Shown: positions 45,101-54,941, numbered from the stretch's first letter. The stretch is DNA of 64,000 nt from JAWSUT01 sp033549345 (GCA_033549345.1 JAWSUT010000004.1:61724-125723); one strand, 5' to 3'. Notes: generated by a model from the sequence alone, not told the origin. Translations and numbers: made by a program.

Positions 45101-45503
45101 TTTCCTGTCCCTGCTCTTTCTTTTCGCTCGTGTTGTATGTGCGCTCCTGTATTTTTTCCCGGAACTTCTGGACACCGGCTTTGCTTTTCTCCAGAATTTC
45201 CGCAAAATCCGGCTGTTTGGGCGGCTCGTGCACCGTCAGTGGCAGCTCATCCGCCGGGAATTCGGCAAGACACTCCATTTTACCGGGTGTTACACCAATT
45301 AAAAAATAACGTTCTCCTACCCGCACCAGGCAAAGCGTACTGCGCACACCAAGCTGCAGGCGGCCAACTACACTCAATATACCGGTCTGTGTGCCGCCGG
45401 TCGCTTGCATACGCGGCAGCAGATAGCGTATACACCAGTAGGCCAGCAGCAGAACGATGGCCAGAGACAGCAGAACTCTCAGCACTGCGATAAATGTTTG
45501 CAT
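45069..45503 (-). CDS. fliO: Flagellar protein FliO
   Basis: The 144-residue protein has one N-terminal membrane helix, a small beta domain (LGVRSTLCLVRVGERYFLIG) and a charged C-terminal tail. It assists FliP assembly. ATG 45503 overlaps the upstream fliN stop as TAATG. Confidence 0.88.
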   Translation of the reverse strand: MQTFIAVLRVLLSLAIVLLLAYWCIRYLLPRMQATGGTQTGILSVVGRLQLGVRSTLCLVRVGERYFLIGVTPGKMECLAEFPADELPLTVHEPPKQPDFAEILEKSKAGVQKFREKIQERTYNTSEKKEQGQENDQQDNCNGT

Positions 45504-45970
45504 TATTGCGGCTCCTTTTCAGCGGACGTCTCCGGTTTTGCACCGATTTCAGCCACACGGAAGCCAAAATTATCGTTAATCACAACCACCTCGCCGGCAG
45601 TCAGAGGCCTGCCGTTCACGCAAAGTGTGGCGTTTTCCCCCGCCAACTTGTCCAACCTGATCACGGAATCCTTTTGCAGGGCCAGAATTTCCCGGACAGT
45701 AAGCGTGGTACTGCCCAGTTCCAGCGTCAGTTTCACCGGAACATCCCGGAAGAAGCCGACACTCCGCCGCGGTGGGCCGGAGGGTTTTTTCTGCAGCTCT
45801 GGGAATTCCACTCGCTCCATTTCCTGTGCCTGGGGAGGGGAGTCTTCCTGCAGGTTGTGCGCCTCTTGTCGGTGCGCTTCCCTTTCCTGCCGCATGGTAT
45901 CAACCACATCCGGATTTAGCCGTCTGATTAAGTTTTCAATTTCATTTTGCGATAAAAACGAAGATCCCAT
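45503..45970 (-). CDS. fliN: Second FliN-type switch protein with EIENLI peptide
   Basis: The 155-residue protein has an N-terminal LSQNEIENLIRRL peptide, a charged linker and a SpoA domain (VPVKLTLELGSTTLTVREIL and GEVVVINDNFGFRV). ATG 45970 follows CGGAGG. It lies between fliL and fliO, where Bacillus has fliM and fliY. It may be a FliN paralogue of the C-ring or a specialised export docking protein. Confidence 0.9.
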   Translation of the reverse strand: MGSSFLSQNEIENLIRRLNPDVVDTMRQEREAHRQEAHNLQEDSPPQAQEMERVEFPELQKKPSGPPRRSVGFFRDVPVKLTLELGSTTLTVREILALQKDSVIRLDKLAGENATLCVNGRPLTAGEVVVINDNFGFRVAEIGAKPETSAEKEPQ

Positions 45971-45992
45971 TGTTTCCTCCGTTACGTTGAAT

Positions 45993-46484
45993 TTATTGTA
46001 CGAGGAAATCAGTAAAGTAGATGTCCTTAATTTCACCGTTTACCAGTGTATCGTTTAGTTCCTGGATCAGTGTTTCCCGCAGCGCCTGCGTTCCGCTTTC
46101 ATCCGCTACGTCGGCGGCCGTATTGCCGCGCAGCACTTCGATAATCAGGTCGCGGATCTGTGCGGACCGCTGGTCCAGTTCTTTGGCCAGTTTCTTATTT
46201 TCAAAAGCCAGTGTAACAGTTGCTTTTAAATAGCGGCGTTGGTCATTGTCGGACAGATTTACCGTAAAGTCCTGGGGTCCGTACAGTTTGTAGAGCGGCG
46301 GCGCTTCACTCCGGTCGGCAGACCGGCCCGGCAGCTTCAGGTTCAGGCCTTCATTTGTGGCCGCAACATTATAGACCCCGATGCTCACACCCAATAATGC
46401 CAGGACGGCGACAAGCGCCAGAAGAAGATGTGTTTTGGAAAGCTTACGCTTCTTTTTTTCAGTTGGAGCAGTTTCGTTTGTCAA
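45993..46484 (-). CDS. fliL: Flagellar basal-body protein FliL
   Basis: The 163-residue protein has a Lys-rich cytoplasmic start, one membrane helix (about 21-42) and a SPFH-like periplasmic domain ending in FTDFLVQ. It surrounds and stabilises the stator. TTG 46484 overlaps the motB stop as TTGA, with GGAGG upstream. Confidence 0.92.
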   Translation of the reverse strand: MTNETAPTEKKKRKLSKTHLLLALVAVLALLGVSIGVYNVAATNEGLNLKLPGRSADRSEAPPLYKLYGPQDFTVNLSDNDQRRYLKATVTLAFENKKLAKELDQRSAQIRDLIIEVLRGNTAADVADESGTQALRETLIQELNDTLVNGEIKDIYFTDFLVQ

Positions 46485-47218
46485 CGGTCTTGGTCCTCCC
46501 TGTCCAGCAAGTTTACTTCAGAAATGACAATGTTTACCCGGCGGTTTTGCGAGCGCCCTTCTGCTGTGGTATTTGTGGCCACCGGCTGATACTCACCATA
46601 GCCTGTCGCCAAAAACCGTTCAGATGGAATCTGATGCCGGGCGATTAAGTAACGCACCACCCGGACAGCCCTGTCTACCGAAAGCTCCCAGTTTGACGGG
46701 TATCTTGCCGTTTGAATCGGCCGGTTGTCTGTATGACCTTCAATGATTATCTGATTGGGTACGCTTTCGAGAATGCCCGCTACTTTCTGTAAAATGTCTG
46801 CCGCCTCCGGCCGGATTTCCGCCATCCCTGAGTCAAAAAGCAGCCTGTCCTGTATTTCCAGCACAACGCCCCGGTCCTCAATGCGGATTTTTACGGTATC
46901 CTCCAGCCCCTCTTCGTGTAAGTACTCCTTAATCATCTGGTAGGTCACCAGAACATCCTCAAACTTATGGTCCAGAGCCAGTTCCACCAATTCCCCCCGC
47001 GACGGGTCCACGGCTGAGTCCATAATGCCTCTTTCCCCCAGAAAGGAAACCTGGATCGAGGAGATAATCTGCTGGAACTTCTGAACATCAATCACGGAGT
47101 AGGAGTAAAGCAGAACAAAGAAAGCGAGCAGAAGCGTGACCATATCACTGTAGGTGGTCATCCACTCCGGTGCACCGGACGGGGCATCGGATTTGCGCCT
47201 GTTTTTACGCATTGTCAT
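46481..47218 (-). CDS. motB: Stator protein MotB
   Basis: The 245-residue protein has one membrane helix with the ion-carrying Asp in TYSDMVTLLLAFFVLLYSYS and a C-terminal OmpA-like domain with IEGHTDNRP. ATG 47218 is chosen after GAGGAAG; it overlaps motA by 14 bases. The sequence does not show which ion drives it. Confidence 0.95.
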   Translation of the reverse strand: MTMRKNRRKSDAPSGAPEWMTTYSDMVTLLLAFFVLLYSYSVIDVQKFQQIISSIQVSFLGERGIMDSAVDPSRGELVELALDHKFEDVLVTYQMIKEYLHEEGLEDTVKIRIEDRGVVLEIQDRLLFDSGMAEIRPEAADILQKVAGILESVPNQIIIEGHTDNRPIQTARYPSNWELSVDRAVRVVRYLIARHQIPSERFLATGYGEYQPVATNTTAEGRSQNRRVNIVISEVNLLDREDQDR

Positions 47219-48038
47219 ATACCACTTCCTCGCCGCTGCCGACTGTTTCAGGCTCGGCGTCCTTGCGTGCCATTTCTTCACGCTCGCGCGGTGATGCGTA
47301 GGCCTTCATCTTTTCCTGGAGAATGCGCGGGTTGGTGCCGGCCTGAATGGAAAGAATCCCTTCCACAACAGCCTCTTTTAGCGCAATTTCCGCTTCACTG
47401 CGGATGCCCAGTTTTCCGGCGATGGGAATGAAAATCAGGTTGGCAAGCAGTGCTCCGTAAAAGGTTGTCAGAAGCGCCACAGCCATGCCCGGGCCGATTT
47501 TACTGGGGTCATTTAAGTTGGTCAGCATCTGAATCAGGCCGATGAGCGTACCAATCATGCCAAACGCCGGCGCCAGAGCCCCCCAGGCTTTAAAAACATC
47601 CTGTCCCAACTTATGCCTGGCCAATGTGGAGTTAATTTCCGTGTCCATAATGTCCCGGATCAACTCCGGCTCAAGGCCGTCGATGACCATCTGCATGCCG
47701 TTTGTCAGAAACGGATCATCAATATCAGCGAGTTCATCCTCCAGAGCCAGCAGGCCTTCGCGGCGTGCTTTCTGGCCAAGGCGCACAAACAGCTGGATCA
47801 GCTCACCGATATCCTTGATCTCATTGGAAAAGGCATTTTTGGTAATTCGTATGACCATGCTGATTTGCGGCATCTGAAAGTTAATCAAAAGAGCGGCAAA
47901 GGAACCGCCCACAGTGATCATGATGGCAGACAGGCTCCAGAACACCGTCATGCTGCCGCCCATGGCGATAGCACCGAGGACCAGGGATAGGCCGAGGCCT
48001 ATCCCCAGTATTGTCATAAAATCCATGCGCTGCTGCAT
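47205..48038 (-). CDS. motA: Stator protein MotA
   Basis: The 277-residue protein has four membrane helices; the third and fourth include WGALAPAFGMIGTLIGLIQM. It forms the stator pentamer around MotB and turns FliG. ATG 48038 with GAGGTG upstream. Confidence 0.95.
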   Translation of the reverse strand: MQQRMDFMTILGIGLGLSLVLGAIAMGGSMTVFWSLSAIMITVGGSFAALLINFQMPQISMVIRITKNAFSNEIKDIGELIQLFVRLGQKARREGLLALEDELADIDDPFLTNGMQMVIDGLEPELIRDIMDTEINSTLARHKLGQDVFKAWGALAPAFGMIGTLIGLIQMLTNLNDPSKIGPGMAVALLTTFYGALLANLIFIPIAGKLGIRSEAEIALKEAVVEGILSIQAGTNPRILQEKMKAYASPREREEMARKDAEPETVGSGEEVVYDNA

Positions 48039-48058
48039 GCAAATTCACCTCGCGTCAG

Positions 48059-49276
48059 TTACCGTTTCAGGTTGACAACTTCCTGAAGCAGGTCATCGGA
48101 TGTTGAGATCACCCGTGAATTGGCCTGAAAGGCCCGGGACGTGGTAATCATCTCTGTAAATTCGTAAGACAAATCAACATTTGACATTTCCAGCGTGGCC
48201 GTTTCAATCGTACCCCGGCCCTCCAGGCCGGCACCGCCGATACGCGCCTGCCCCGAGTTGGATGTCACCTGATACATGTTGGCGCCCGCTTTCGTCAGGC
48301 CCTCAGGGTTGGGAAAGCCAGCAAGGGCAATCTGGCCCAGCTCTCGTACCAGCCCGTTTGTATAAACACCACTGACAATTCCTGTTTTACCAATCGTAAA
48401 GCTTTCCAGTTCGCCCACCGGGAAACCGTCCTGGTAGCGCACCAAGGCATTGCTTAACCCGACAACCTGGGACATATTGGTGAAATCCGGGTTGATTGTC
48501 AGCGTGTCCACACCGTCCGGCGTAAAGGTAATGGGTCCGCCGGTTGTGGATTCCCAGTTGCCAAACTCATCAAACACCAGCGCCCCGGTCCAGGGGCCTT
48601 CGGCCCCACCGGGCCAGCTTGCCTGCCAGTCCCATGTGTTGGTGGCCGTTTTGGTAAACGCCACTTCAATTGAATGCATGCCGCCCTGGGAGTCATAAAC
48701 CAGAACTTCCGCAGCATGGGTGTCGCCCACCGCAGCCTCGGCATTGAGATTGGCACTGAAAATCAGGTTTTCTGTAGCCCGGGTAGTTACTCTTTCTCCA
48801 ATGGGAATGTTGAGTGACTCCAGGGGTGCCGAGGTATCAATTCTGCCGAAATCATCTGCGGCCCAGCCCAGCGGTTTAAAGCCGTTGGCCGCGTTAACCA
48901 GGTCGCCGTCGGCACCGACGGAGAATGCGCCGTCACGGGTGTAGGAAATGTTGCTCCCGTCACTCATCACAAAAAAACCGTTACCCTGTATCGCCAGGTC
49001 TGTGGCACGCCCGGTGTTTTGCAGGCTGCCCTGGGTATGGATTGTGTCAATTGCGCCAATACTCATCCCCAGGCCAACCTGGGCGGGGTTAATGCCGCCC
49101 CGGCCTAACTGCGGTGCACTGGCACCGCGAATGTTTTGGCTGAGAATATCCTGGAAACGGACACGCCCGCCTTTAAACGCGGTGGTGTTTACATTGGCGA
49201 TATTGTTACCGATAACATCCATCTTTGTCTGATGGTTGCGCAGGCCGGTTACCGCCGTAAAAAGTGATCGTTGCAT
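48059..49276 (-). CDS. flgE: Flagellar hook protein FlgE
   Basis: The 405-residue protein has the D0 start MQRSLFTAVTGLRNHQ and the C-terminal FTEMITTSRAFQANSRVIST. The middle domains are beta-rich. Its length fits a simple Gram-positive hook. GGAGG precedes the ATG at 49276. Confidence 0.95.
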   Translation of the reverse strand: MQRSLFTAVTGLRNHQTKMDVIGNNIANVNTTAFKGGRVRFQDILSQNIRGASAPQLGRGGINPAQVGLGMSIGAIDTIHTQGSLQNTGRATDLAIQGNGFFVMSDGSNISYTRDGAFSVGADGDLVNAANGFKPLGWAADDFGRIDTSAPLESLNIPIGERVTTRATENLIFSANLNAEAAVGDTHAAEVLVYDSQGGMHSIEVAFTKTATNTWDWQASWPGGAEGPWTGALVFDEFGNWESTTGGPITFTPDGVDTLTINPDFTNMSQVVGLSNALVRYQDGFPVGELESFTIGKTGIVSGVYTNGLVRELGQIALAGFPNPEGLTKAGANMYQVTSNSGQARIGGAGLEGRGTIETATLEMSNVDLSYEFTEMITTSRAFQANSRVISTSDDLLQEVVNLKR

Positions 49277-49354
49277 AAAATATGACCTCCTTCAATTTGA
49301 GGTTGGCCGCTTCAGTCGGTCCGCGGCCTGTGGCTTCCCCGAGAGGTCCAGCCA

Positions 49355-49744
49355 CTACTTCACAATTACTGCACTGTCAATGTTGGTAAATACATGCTCT
49401 CTGAGGTCGTCTCCGTTCATTGCCGTAATAATGGTCCGGTTCTTTACACTGGCCACAAGCGCCAGATCCTGGTAAAACAAAAGCGAGGAACGGGCACCTT
49501 TTTTGCCGGCGGCGCTCACAGCTTCATTAATCTTGCTCAGGTCGCCCTCATCCAGTGTGATCTGCCTGTCCTGGAGCCGCTGCACGGCATGTGCGGAAAA
49601 CTTCAGGGTGTTCTGCTTCTGCAGCTCTTCCTGCCAGACAGCGTCAAAGGGAACTTTGCCCGGTGTCCGGCCTTTTACCGGAGCCGGTGTGCTTGCTGCA
49701 GGCCTGATTGGTTGTCCGGGAAACCGTACATTACTCTTGTCCAT
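49355..49744 (-). CDS. Flagellar operon protein, TIGR02530 family
   Basis: The 129-residue protein shows the family core KFSAHAVQRLQDRQITL and ALVASVKNRTIITAM. This family lies between flgD and flgE in many Firmicutes; its role is not known. ATG 49744 is preferred, with GGTGG upstream; GTG 49756 is possible. It overlaps the end of flgD. Confidence 0.88.
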   Translation of the reverse strand: MDKSNVRFPGQPIRPAASTPAPVKGRTPGKVPFDAVWQEELQKQNTLKFSAHAVQRLQDRQITLDEGDLSKINEAVSAAGKKGARSSLLFYQDLALVASVKNRTIITAMNGDDLREHVFTNIDSAVIVK

Positions 49745-50171
49745 CACTTTCACCACCCGCTGTTACCTTCTGGAGAGTCTCCATCGCAAATCGTTTACCA
49801 TCCACCACAAGCTGCGGCCGTCCGTTCTGGTATTCCACCGCATCCACCCGTCCGGTAAACGGCATGCCGTCTTCGGTTCCCACGGTTACCATCAGCCCCA
49901 AAAGCGCTGCCGCCGAATTCGTGGCCCCGCTTTGCAGCTCCAGCAGCCTGACCATGTTGTCATTTAGATTCTGCATCTGCTCCAGAGACGTAAACTGGGC
50001 CATCTGTGCCACAAAAGCACTGTTGTCCTGTGGATTGAGGGGGTCCTGGTAGCGAAGCTGTGTTACCATTAACTGCAAAAAGACATCTTTGCCCAACTCC
50101 TGCATGGCACCCGTCTTTTTTTCAGGTACGGCCGCGGTCGTTGAACCCGAAACACCGTACGTTGTTGTCAT
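49731..50171 (-). CDS. flgD: Hook cap protein FlgD
   Basis: The 146-residue protein has the conserved FlgD N-terminal domain, with FLQLMVTQLRYQDPLNPQDN then FVAQMAQFTSLEQ, and a short C-terminal part. It lacks the large Ig/TUDOR domains of enteric FlgD, as usual in clostridia. AAGGAGGTG precedes ATG 50171. Confidence 0.94.
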   Translation of the reverse strand: MTTTYGVSGSTTAAVPEKKTGAMQELGKDVFLQLMVTQLRYQDPLNPQDNSAFVAQMAQFTSLEQMQNLNDNMVRLLELQSGATNSAAALLGLMVTVGTEDGMPFTGRVDAVEYQNGRPQLVVDGKRFAMETLQKVTAGGESDGQE

Positions 50172-50193
50172 ACCGGCACCTCCTTTCTTTTTT

Positions 50194-51369
50194 TTACGCG
50201 AGCATGTCCACCAGTCCGGGAATCATCGCAGCCGGAACCGGCATTTCCTCCATACTCCCCGGCTCATCGTAGCCGCCGCCCCTGCCGAACGGTTTCCCGG
50301 GGACGGAGTTCTGTCCCCTGCTCTGGCGGAACTGCTCTTCCCCGCCGAGAGACACCGTCATTTCGGAAACGTGAATTTGCTGTGTTTCCAGGCGCTGCCG
50401 CAGCTGGCCTAGCGACGCATCCAATGCTTCTTTGACATTGGCGTTTTCCGTGAAAATCCTGGCAGTCAACTTGCCGTCTTCCATCCGCAGGCGAATTTCC
50501 ACTTCACCCAGTACTGCAGGTTTCAGGCGAACCGTCAGTGTTGATTCTCCGTCAGAGTCCCTGCTCAGCACCATTTTTTCCAGTACCTGCTCCACCACAC
50601 CCGCACGGATGACCTCGGGTTTACCAAACTGTGCGGCGGGCGTCTGCAGTGCGGCACGGGCCGGGAACTGGGTACCATCCCTTGCGGACTGACCGGGCGG
50701 CTCCACTGGCCGGTTCTTTTCCTCCGGCAGTGTACCCCGCCGTTTGTGGGCGGCATTTTCAGCGGCAGCCGTAAAAGACGGAATGCCCTGCCCGGTTGTT
50801 GCTTCCGCAGCCCCGGCTTTCTCTCCCCGGGGAGGTTCAACAGGCATACCCTGCGGCTTGCTCACTGCAGCTGCCGTATCTGTTGTCTGCACCTGATTCT
50901 CTGCCGTATGCCCCTTTTTTTCTGTTGTATTAGTCGCTGTATTAATCGTTGCATTTCCCGCTGCAGCTGCTGCGGCGGCTTCAACCGGGATGTTTTCTCC
51001 CTGTGGCAGTTGGGCTGCGTTCAGTTGTCCGGCTGCGGGGGGAAGAGCATCAACCGTTTGTTCATCTGTAACGCCTGCAGGCAGTTCTCCGGTAAATCCG
51101 ACAGGCATGCCGCCTGCCATGGCCTTGGCCAGACTCAACAGGATCTCCGGGGGTAATTCCAGCTGCTGCAAAATTGCCGGCATTGCAGCTGTACCGTTAC
51201 CGACGGTCTGCGGCAGTTCACCGGGAGTGCTCACCTGCATTTGCTGCAGTAAGGCCAAAAGACCGGCAAAAGCGGGATGCTGTTGGCCTGTTCCCTTGCC
51301 TCCGGCCTGCTTGCCCGGCTGACCCGGCAGAGCCCCTGCCAGAACCTGCATCAGACTCATTTCCATCAT
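50194..51369 (-). CDS. fliK: Flagellar hook-length control protein FliK
   Basis: The 391-residue protein has a long, low-complexity Ala/Thr/Glu/Pro-rich N-terminal region and the conserved C-terminal domain LTVRLKPAVLGEVEIRLRME. ATG 51369 after AAAGGAGGTG is preferred over a longer frame. It measures hook length and flips FlhB. Confidence 0.9.
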   Translation of the reverse strand: MMEMSLMQVLAGALPGQPGKQAGGKGTGQQHPAFAGLLALLQQMQVSTPGELPQTVGNGTAAMPAILQQLELPPEILLSLAKAMAGGMPVGFTGELPAGVTDEQTVDALPPAAGQLNAAQLPQGENIPVEAAAAAAAGNATINTATNTTEKKGHTAENQVQTTDTAAAVSKPQGMPVEPPRGEKAGAAEATTGQGIPSFTAAAENAAHKRRGTLPEEKNRPVEPPGQSARDGTQFPARAALQTPAAQFGKPEVIRAGVVEQVLEKMVLSRDSDGESTLTVRLKPAVLGEVEIRLRMEDGKLTARIFTENANVKEALDASLGQLRQRLETQQIHVSEMTVSLGGEEQFRQSRGQNSVPGKPFGRGGGYDEPGSMEEMPVPAAMIPGLVDMLA

Positions 51370-51394
51370 CTCACCTCCTTTCAGTGCTTTTTGC

Positions 51395-51835
51395 TTACTC
51401 ACCTTTGCGCAAATACATAAACTGCGCCATTTCATCATTGTGACGCTGTTCTGCCTGATGAACCTCATACCTGTAACGCTCGCAGCCGTTATCACGCAGC
51501 GTGTCCATTACCTTCCGCTCCTGCATCGCTTTCTCCGTCAACGAGACCTGGCTGCGCAGCTTAGACTCAAGCTCGGCTACAGCCTTCTCACTTTCCCGGA
51601 TGCGTGCTGCCAGATGGGCCGTATAATCACAGGCCAGTACGGCACTGGGGATATCCACACGGCTTGACTGGCACAGCGCGAAATTTTTCTGCATTGTTTG
51701 CAAATCTTCTTTTAACAGAGCCAGCCGGTTTTTTGCCGCCTCCGTGTCCAGATGAGCCTGGCTCAGTCGCAGCTGCTCTTCATCTTCTTTTCTTTTTCGG
51801 TAATCCAGTACTTTCTGCAGTTTAAAAACATACAC
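51395..51835 (-). CDS. fliJ: Flagellar export chaperone FliJ
   Basis: The 146-residue protein is one long coiled coil beginning FKLQKVLDYRKRKEDE, typical for FliJ. It sits in the FliI hexamer. The start is GTG 51835 with GGGAGTGAG upstream, 7 bases after fliI. Confidence 0.93.
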   Translation of the reverse strand: MYVFKLQKVLDYRKRKEDEEQLRLSQAHLDTEAAKNRLALLKEDLQTMQKNFALCQSSRVDIPSAVLACDYTAHLAARIRESEKAVAELESKLRSQVSLTEKAMQERKVMDTLRDNGCERYRYEVHQAEQRHNDEMAQFMYLRKGE

Positions 51836-51842
51836 CGTCGGC

Positions 51843-53162
51843 TCACTCCCTTCCCAGAAGGTTCAGAAGCTTCTCCCCTGCCGTCTCAAAAGGTTCACGC
51901 TCATCCACGCCCTGTTTCAGATAATCCAGCATGGCATTTATGTATTGGCGCGCTTTGTCTACTTTGGGATTGCTGCCTTCCACGTAAGCACCGATATGAA
52001 TTAAATCCTCGGCTTCGCGGTATGACGCCAGATAATCCCGGAACCGGCCGGCCAGTTCACGGTGCTCGGCCGGCACTAAATCCGTCATCAGCCGGCTGAT
52101 GCTGCGCTGTATGTCAATGGCGGGAAAATGGTTTTTTGCCGCCAGGTCACGTGACAAAACGATATGCCCGTCGAGAATACCGCGTACTGCGTCGGCGATT
52201 GGTTCATTGAAATCGTCTCCGTCCACCAGAACTGTATACAGACCGGTTATGGAACCGCTGCGGGATGTGCCGGCCCGTTCAAGCAGCCTTGGCAGCAGAG
52301 CAAAGACAGAGGGGGTGTAGCCCTTGGTGGCCGGCGGCTCGCCGATGGCCAGTCCCACTTCACGCTGCGACATAGCCAGGCGGGTGACAGAATCCATCAT
52401 CAGCATCACCTTTTTTCCCTGGTCGCGGAAATACTCGGCAATGGTGGTGGCCACCAGCGCACCTTTAATGCGCAACAGCGGCGGCCTGTCGGAGGTAACG
52501 GCCACAACCACGGAACGGAACAGGCCTTCTTTTCCCAGATCCCGCTCGATAAAGTCCACCACTTCACGGCCCCGCTCGCCAATCAGGGCGATGACGTTCA
52601 CATCCGCCTCACTATGGCGGGCAATCATACCCAGCATTGTGGATTTTCCCACACCGCTGCCGGAAAAAATACCAATCCGCTGCCCCTGGCCGCACGTTAG
52701 AAACATATCAATGGCGCGAATACCGGTAGGTAAGATTTCATTAATCCGCTGGCGTTCCAATGGATTTGGCGGGTCATTATCCACGGGGCAAAACGTGCCG
52801 TTACCGTTAATACTGATGCCATTCATTGGCTTGCCCAGTCCGTCAAGGACATGGCCCAAAAGATTCTGCCCTACTTTGACACTAAACGAATTTCCGGTGG
52901 GCAGTACCTGGCAGCCCGGGCCGATCCCGCGCAGGTCACCCAGCGGCATCATCAGTACATGGCCGTTCTTAAATCCCACCACCTCTGCCGCAACGGGAGG
53001 GCTGTCGGGATGAACAAATATCTTGCACACTTCACCCACAAAGGCCTGCAGGCCCCGGACCTCAATGGTCAGGCCCACAACCTGCGTTACACGGCCTATT
53101 ACCTTTACCTGTGGGAACTTCTCTACGGAGCTTATGTATGGAGATAAATCCAGATTACTCAT
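51843..53162 (-). CDS. fliI: Flagellum-specific ATPase FliI
   Basis: The 439-residue ATPase is related to F1-beta. Walker A is SGSGVGKST (167-175), Walker B is VMLMMDSVTR and the arginine region is YTVLVDGDDFNEPIAD. It energises substrate delivery to the export gate. ATG overlaps the fliH stop by 8 bases. Confidence 0.97.
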   Translation of the reverse strand: MSNLDLSPYISSVEKFPQVKVIGRVTQVVGLTIEVRGLQAFVGEVCKIFVHPDSPPVAAEVVGFKNGHVLMMPLGDLRGIGPGCQVLPTGNSFSVKVGQNLLGHVLDGLGKPMNGISINGNGTFCPVDNDPPNPLERQRINEILPTGIRAIDMFLTCGQGQRIGIFSGSGVGKSTMLGMIARHSEADVNVIALIGERGREVVDFIERDLGKEGLFRSVVVAVTSDRPPLLRIKGALVATTIAEYFRDQGKKVMLMMDSVTRLAMSQREVGLAIGEPPATKGYTPSVFALLPRLLERAGTSRSGSITGLYTVLVDGDDFNEPIADAVRGILDGHIVLSRDLAAKNHFPAIDIQRSISRLMTDLVPAEHRELAGRFRDYLASYREAEDLIHIGAYVEGSNPKVDKARQYINAMLDYLKQGVDEREPFETAGEKLLNLLGRE

Positions 53163-53937
53163 CAGGAGTCACACCTGCCAATACTTCACGCAGCCTGGCA
53201 AACCGTTCGTCAAGCAGGCACTCAATCACCGCACCGCTTGTTTCAACCCGGCAGCCTCCCCGCTTGAGTGTGGAATCAGCAAACAGATTAAGGGAACTGT
53301 TTTCCCGCAGTTCAGCCTGCAGGTCGGGGAGTTTCTCACGGCAGAGCGGCAGATCCTCGGGGTGAATCCGGATCAGGATTTCACCTGCTTCCCGCACCTG
53401 ACGCAGCGCATCGCGGACAATGGCCACCACTGTTTCCGGCTCCTGGCCCAACTGCAGGCCCACCAGCTTCTCGGCAATACAGACTGCCAGCTCCACCACC
53501 TGCGGTTCCACACGCTCCAGCATACCGTCACGCAGCTGTCTGGCTTCCTGCAGCAGCACCTCACCCTCGTGGCGCAGCCGGTTCCCTTCACGCTGACCCT
53601 GGGCCATTCCCTCAAGATAGCCGGTATCATACCCGTTTTTTGTGGCATCTTCCTCCAGAGCAAGAATTTTCATTTCCGCCTGTTTCAGGATTTCCCCGCT
53701 CTCTTTTTGTGCTGCAGCCAGCAGCTCTTCCGCCTGATGCCTGGCAGCACTCACGATTTCTGCAGCACGGTCCTTGGCTTCGGCCATCATCTTTGGGTCC
53801 GGTTCACAGACAGAGGCCGCGGGAGACGACGGGGCAGCACCCCCACATCCCGCATGTAGCCGGTGGACGGGAAGGCGGCAGACTTTTCCATTTAGCCTGA
53901 CTCGTTCGGCCTTAATTACACTAGACAATGATGGCAT
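53155..53937 (-). CDS. fliH: Flagellar export regulator FliH
   Basis: The 260-residue protein has a basic start, a long helical middle (AEAKDRAAEIVSAARHQAEE) and a C-terminal domain with VVELAVCIAEKLVG and GAVIECLLDERFA. It binds FliI and FliN. ATG 53937 follows GGGGTGG inside the end of fliG. Confidence 0.93.
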   Translation of the reverse strand: MPSLSSVIKAERVRLNGKVCRLPVHRLHAGCGGAAPSSPAASVCEPDPKMMAEAKDRAAEIVSAARHQAEELLAAAQKESGEILKQAEMKILALEEDATKNGYDTGYLEGMAQGQREGNRLRHEGEVLLQEARQLRDGMLERVEPQVVELAVCIAEKLVGLQLGQEPETVVAIVRDALRQVREAGEILIRIHPEDLPLCREKLPDLQAELRENSSLNLFADSTLKRGGCRVETSGAVIECLLDERFARLREVLAGVTPDE

Positions 53938-54928
53938 CTTCACCACCCCGCGAAATTATTATTTCACCGGTCTCATCAAGTTTTCTGATAACACCAACAA
54001 TCCGCTGCTGGGCTTCTTCCACTTCACGCAGCCGTACAGGACCCATAAATTCTATATCTTCGCGCAGCATTTCTGCAGCGCGTTTGGAGACATTGCGGAA
54101 TACACGGTCCCTGACTTCGTCGCTGGACCCTTTGAGTGCCAGTGCCAGATCCTTTTGATCTATCTCGCGGATAATCCGCTGAATCGAGGCATTGTCCAGA
54201 GAAATGATATCTTCGAAAATAAACATCCGCTTGCGGATTTCGTCTACCAGCTTGGGGTCGTCTTTTTCCAGTTCTTCGAGAATCAGCTTCTCCGTACCCC
54301 GGTCCACATTGTTGAGGATGTCCACCAGAGCCTGTATGCCGCCGGCTGAGGCGAAATCCTGCTGAACCACAGTTGAGAGGCGCTCCTTTAACACGCCCTC
54401 CACTTCCTTGAGCACCTCCGGTGACGTTCTGTCCATCAGCGCAATACGGCGGGCAATCTCTGCCTGTTGGTCATCCGGCAGTTCTGAAATGACCTGGGAT
54501 GCCTGCTGGGGATCGAGATACGAAAGAATCAGGGCGATGGTCTGGGGGTGCTCCTGAGCAATCAGGTTGGTCAGCTGCTTCGGGTCCGCTTTGCGCACAA
54601 ACATAAAAGGTTTAATCTGTGAAGCTTCCATCAGCTTTTTCATGATTTCGCCGGCTCTCTTGCTGCCCAGTGTCTGCTCCAGCAGGGTCTGGGCGTATTC
54701 CAGCCCGCCGTCAAGCACATAACTCTGTGCCTGGCTCAGCAGCACAAACTCTTCCAGGACATCTTCGATTGCCGACACTTCCACTTTGGTGGTATTGGCG
54801 ATTTCAAGTGAAATACGCTCAATATCATTTTCATTAAAGTGTTTGAGAATTTTGGACGACAGGCCCGGGCCCAGTGCCATCAGCAGGATTGCCGATTTTT
54901 TTATTCCGTTTATCTTTGCGCGTGCCAA
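53921..54928 (-). CDS. fliG: Flagellar motor switch protein FliG
   Basis: The 335-residue protein shows KKSAILLMALGPGLSSKILK at the start, EHPQTIA in the middle domain and the charged C-terminal torque helix DLALALKGSSDEVRDRVFRN. TTG 54928 with AGGAGAGG upstream. Confidence 0.97.
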   Translation of the reverse strand: MARAKINGIKKSAILLMALGPGLSSKILKHFNENDIERISLEIANTTKVEVSAIEDVLEEFVLLSQAQSYVLDGGLEYAQTLLEQTLGSKRAGEIMKKLMEASQIKPFMFVRKADPKQLTNLIAQEHPQTIALILSYLDPQQASQVISELPDDQQAEIARRIALMDRTSPEVLKEVEGVLKERLSTVVQQDFASAGGIQALVDILNNVDRGTEKLILEELEKDDPKLVDEIRKRMFIFEDIISLDNASIQRIIREIDQKDLALALKGSSDEVRDRVFRNVSKRAAEMLREDIEFMGPVRLREVEEAQQRIVGVIRKLDETGEIIISRGGEDAIIV

Positions 54929-54941
54929 CGAAAATCCTCTC

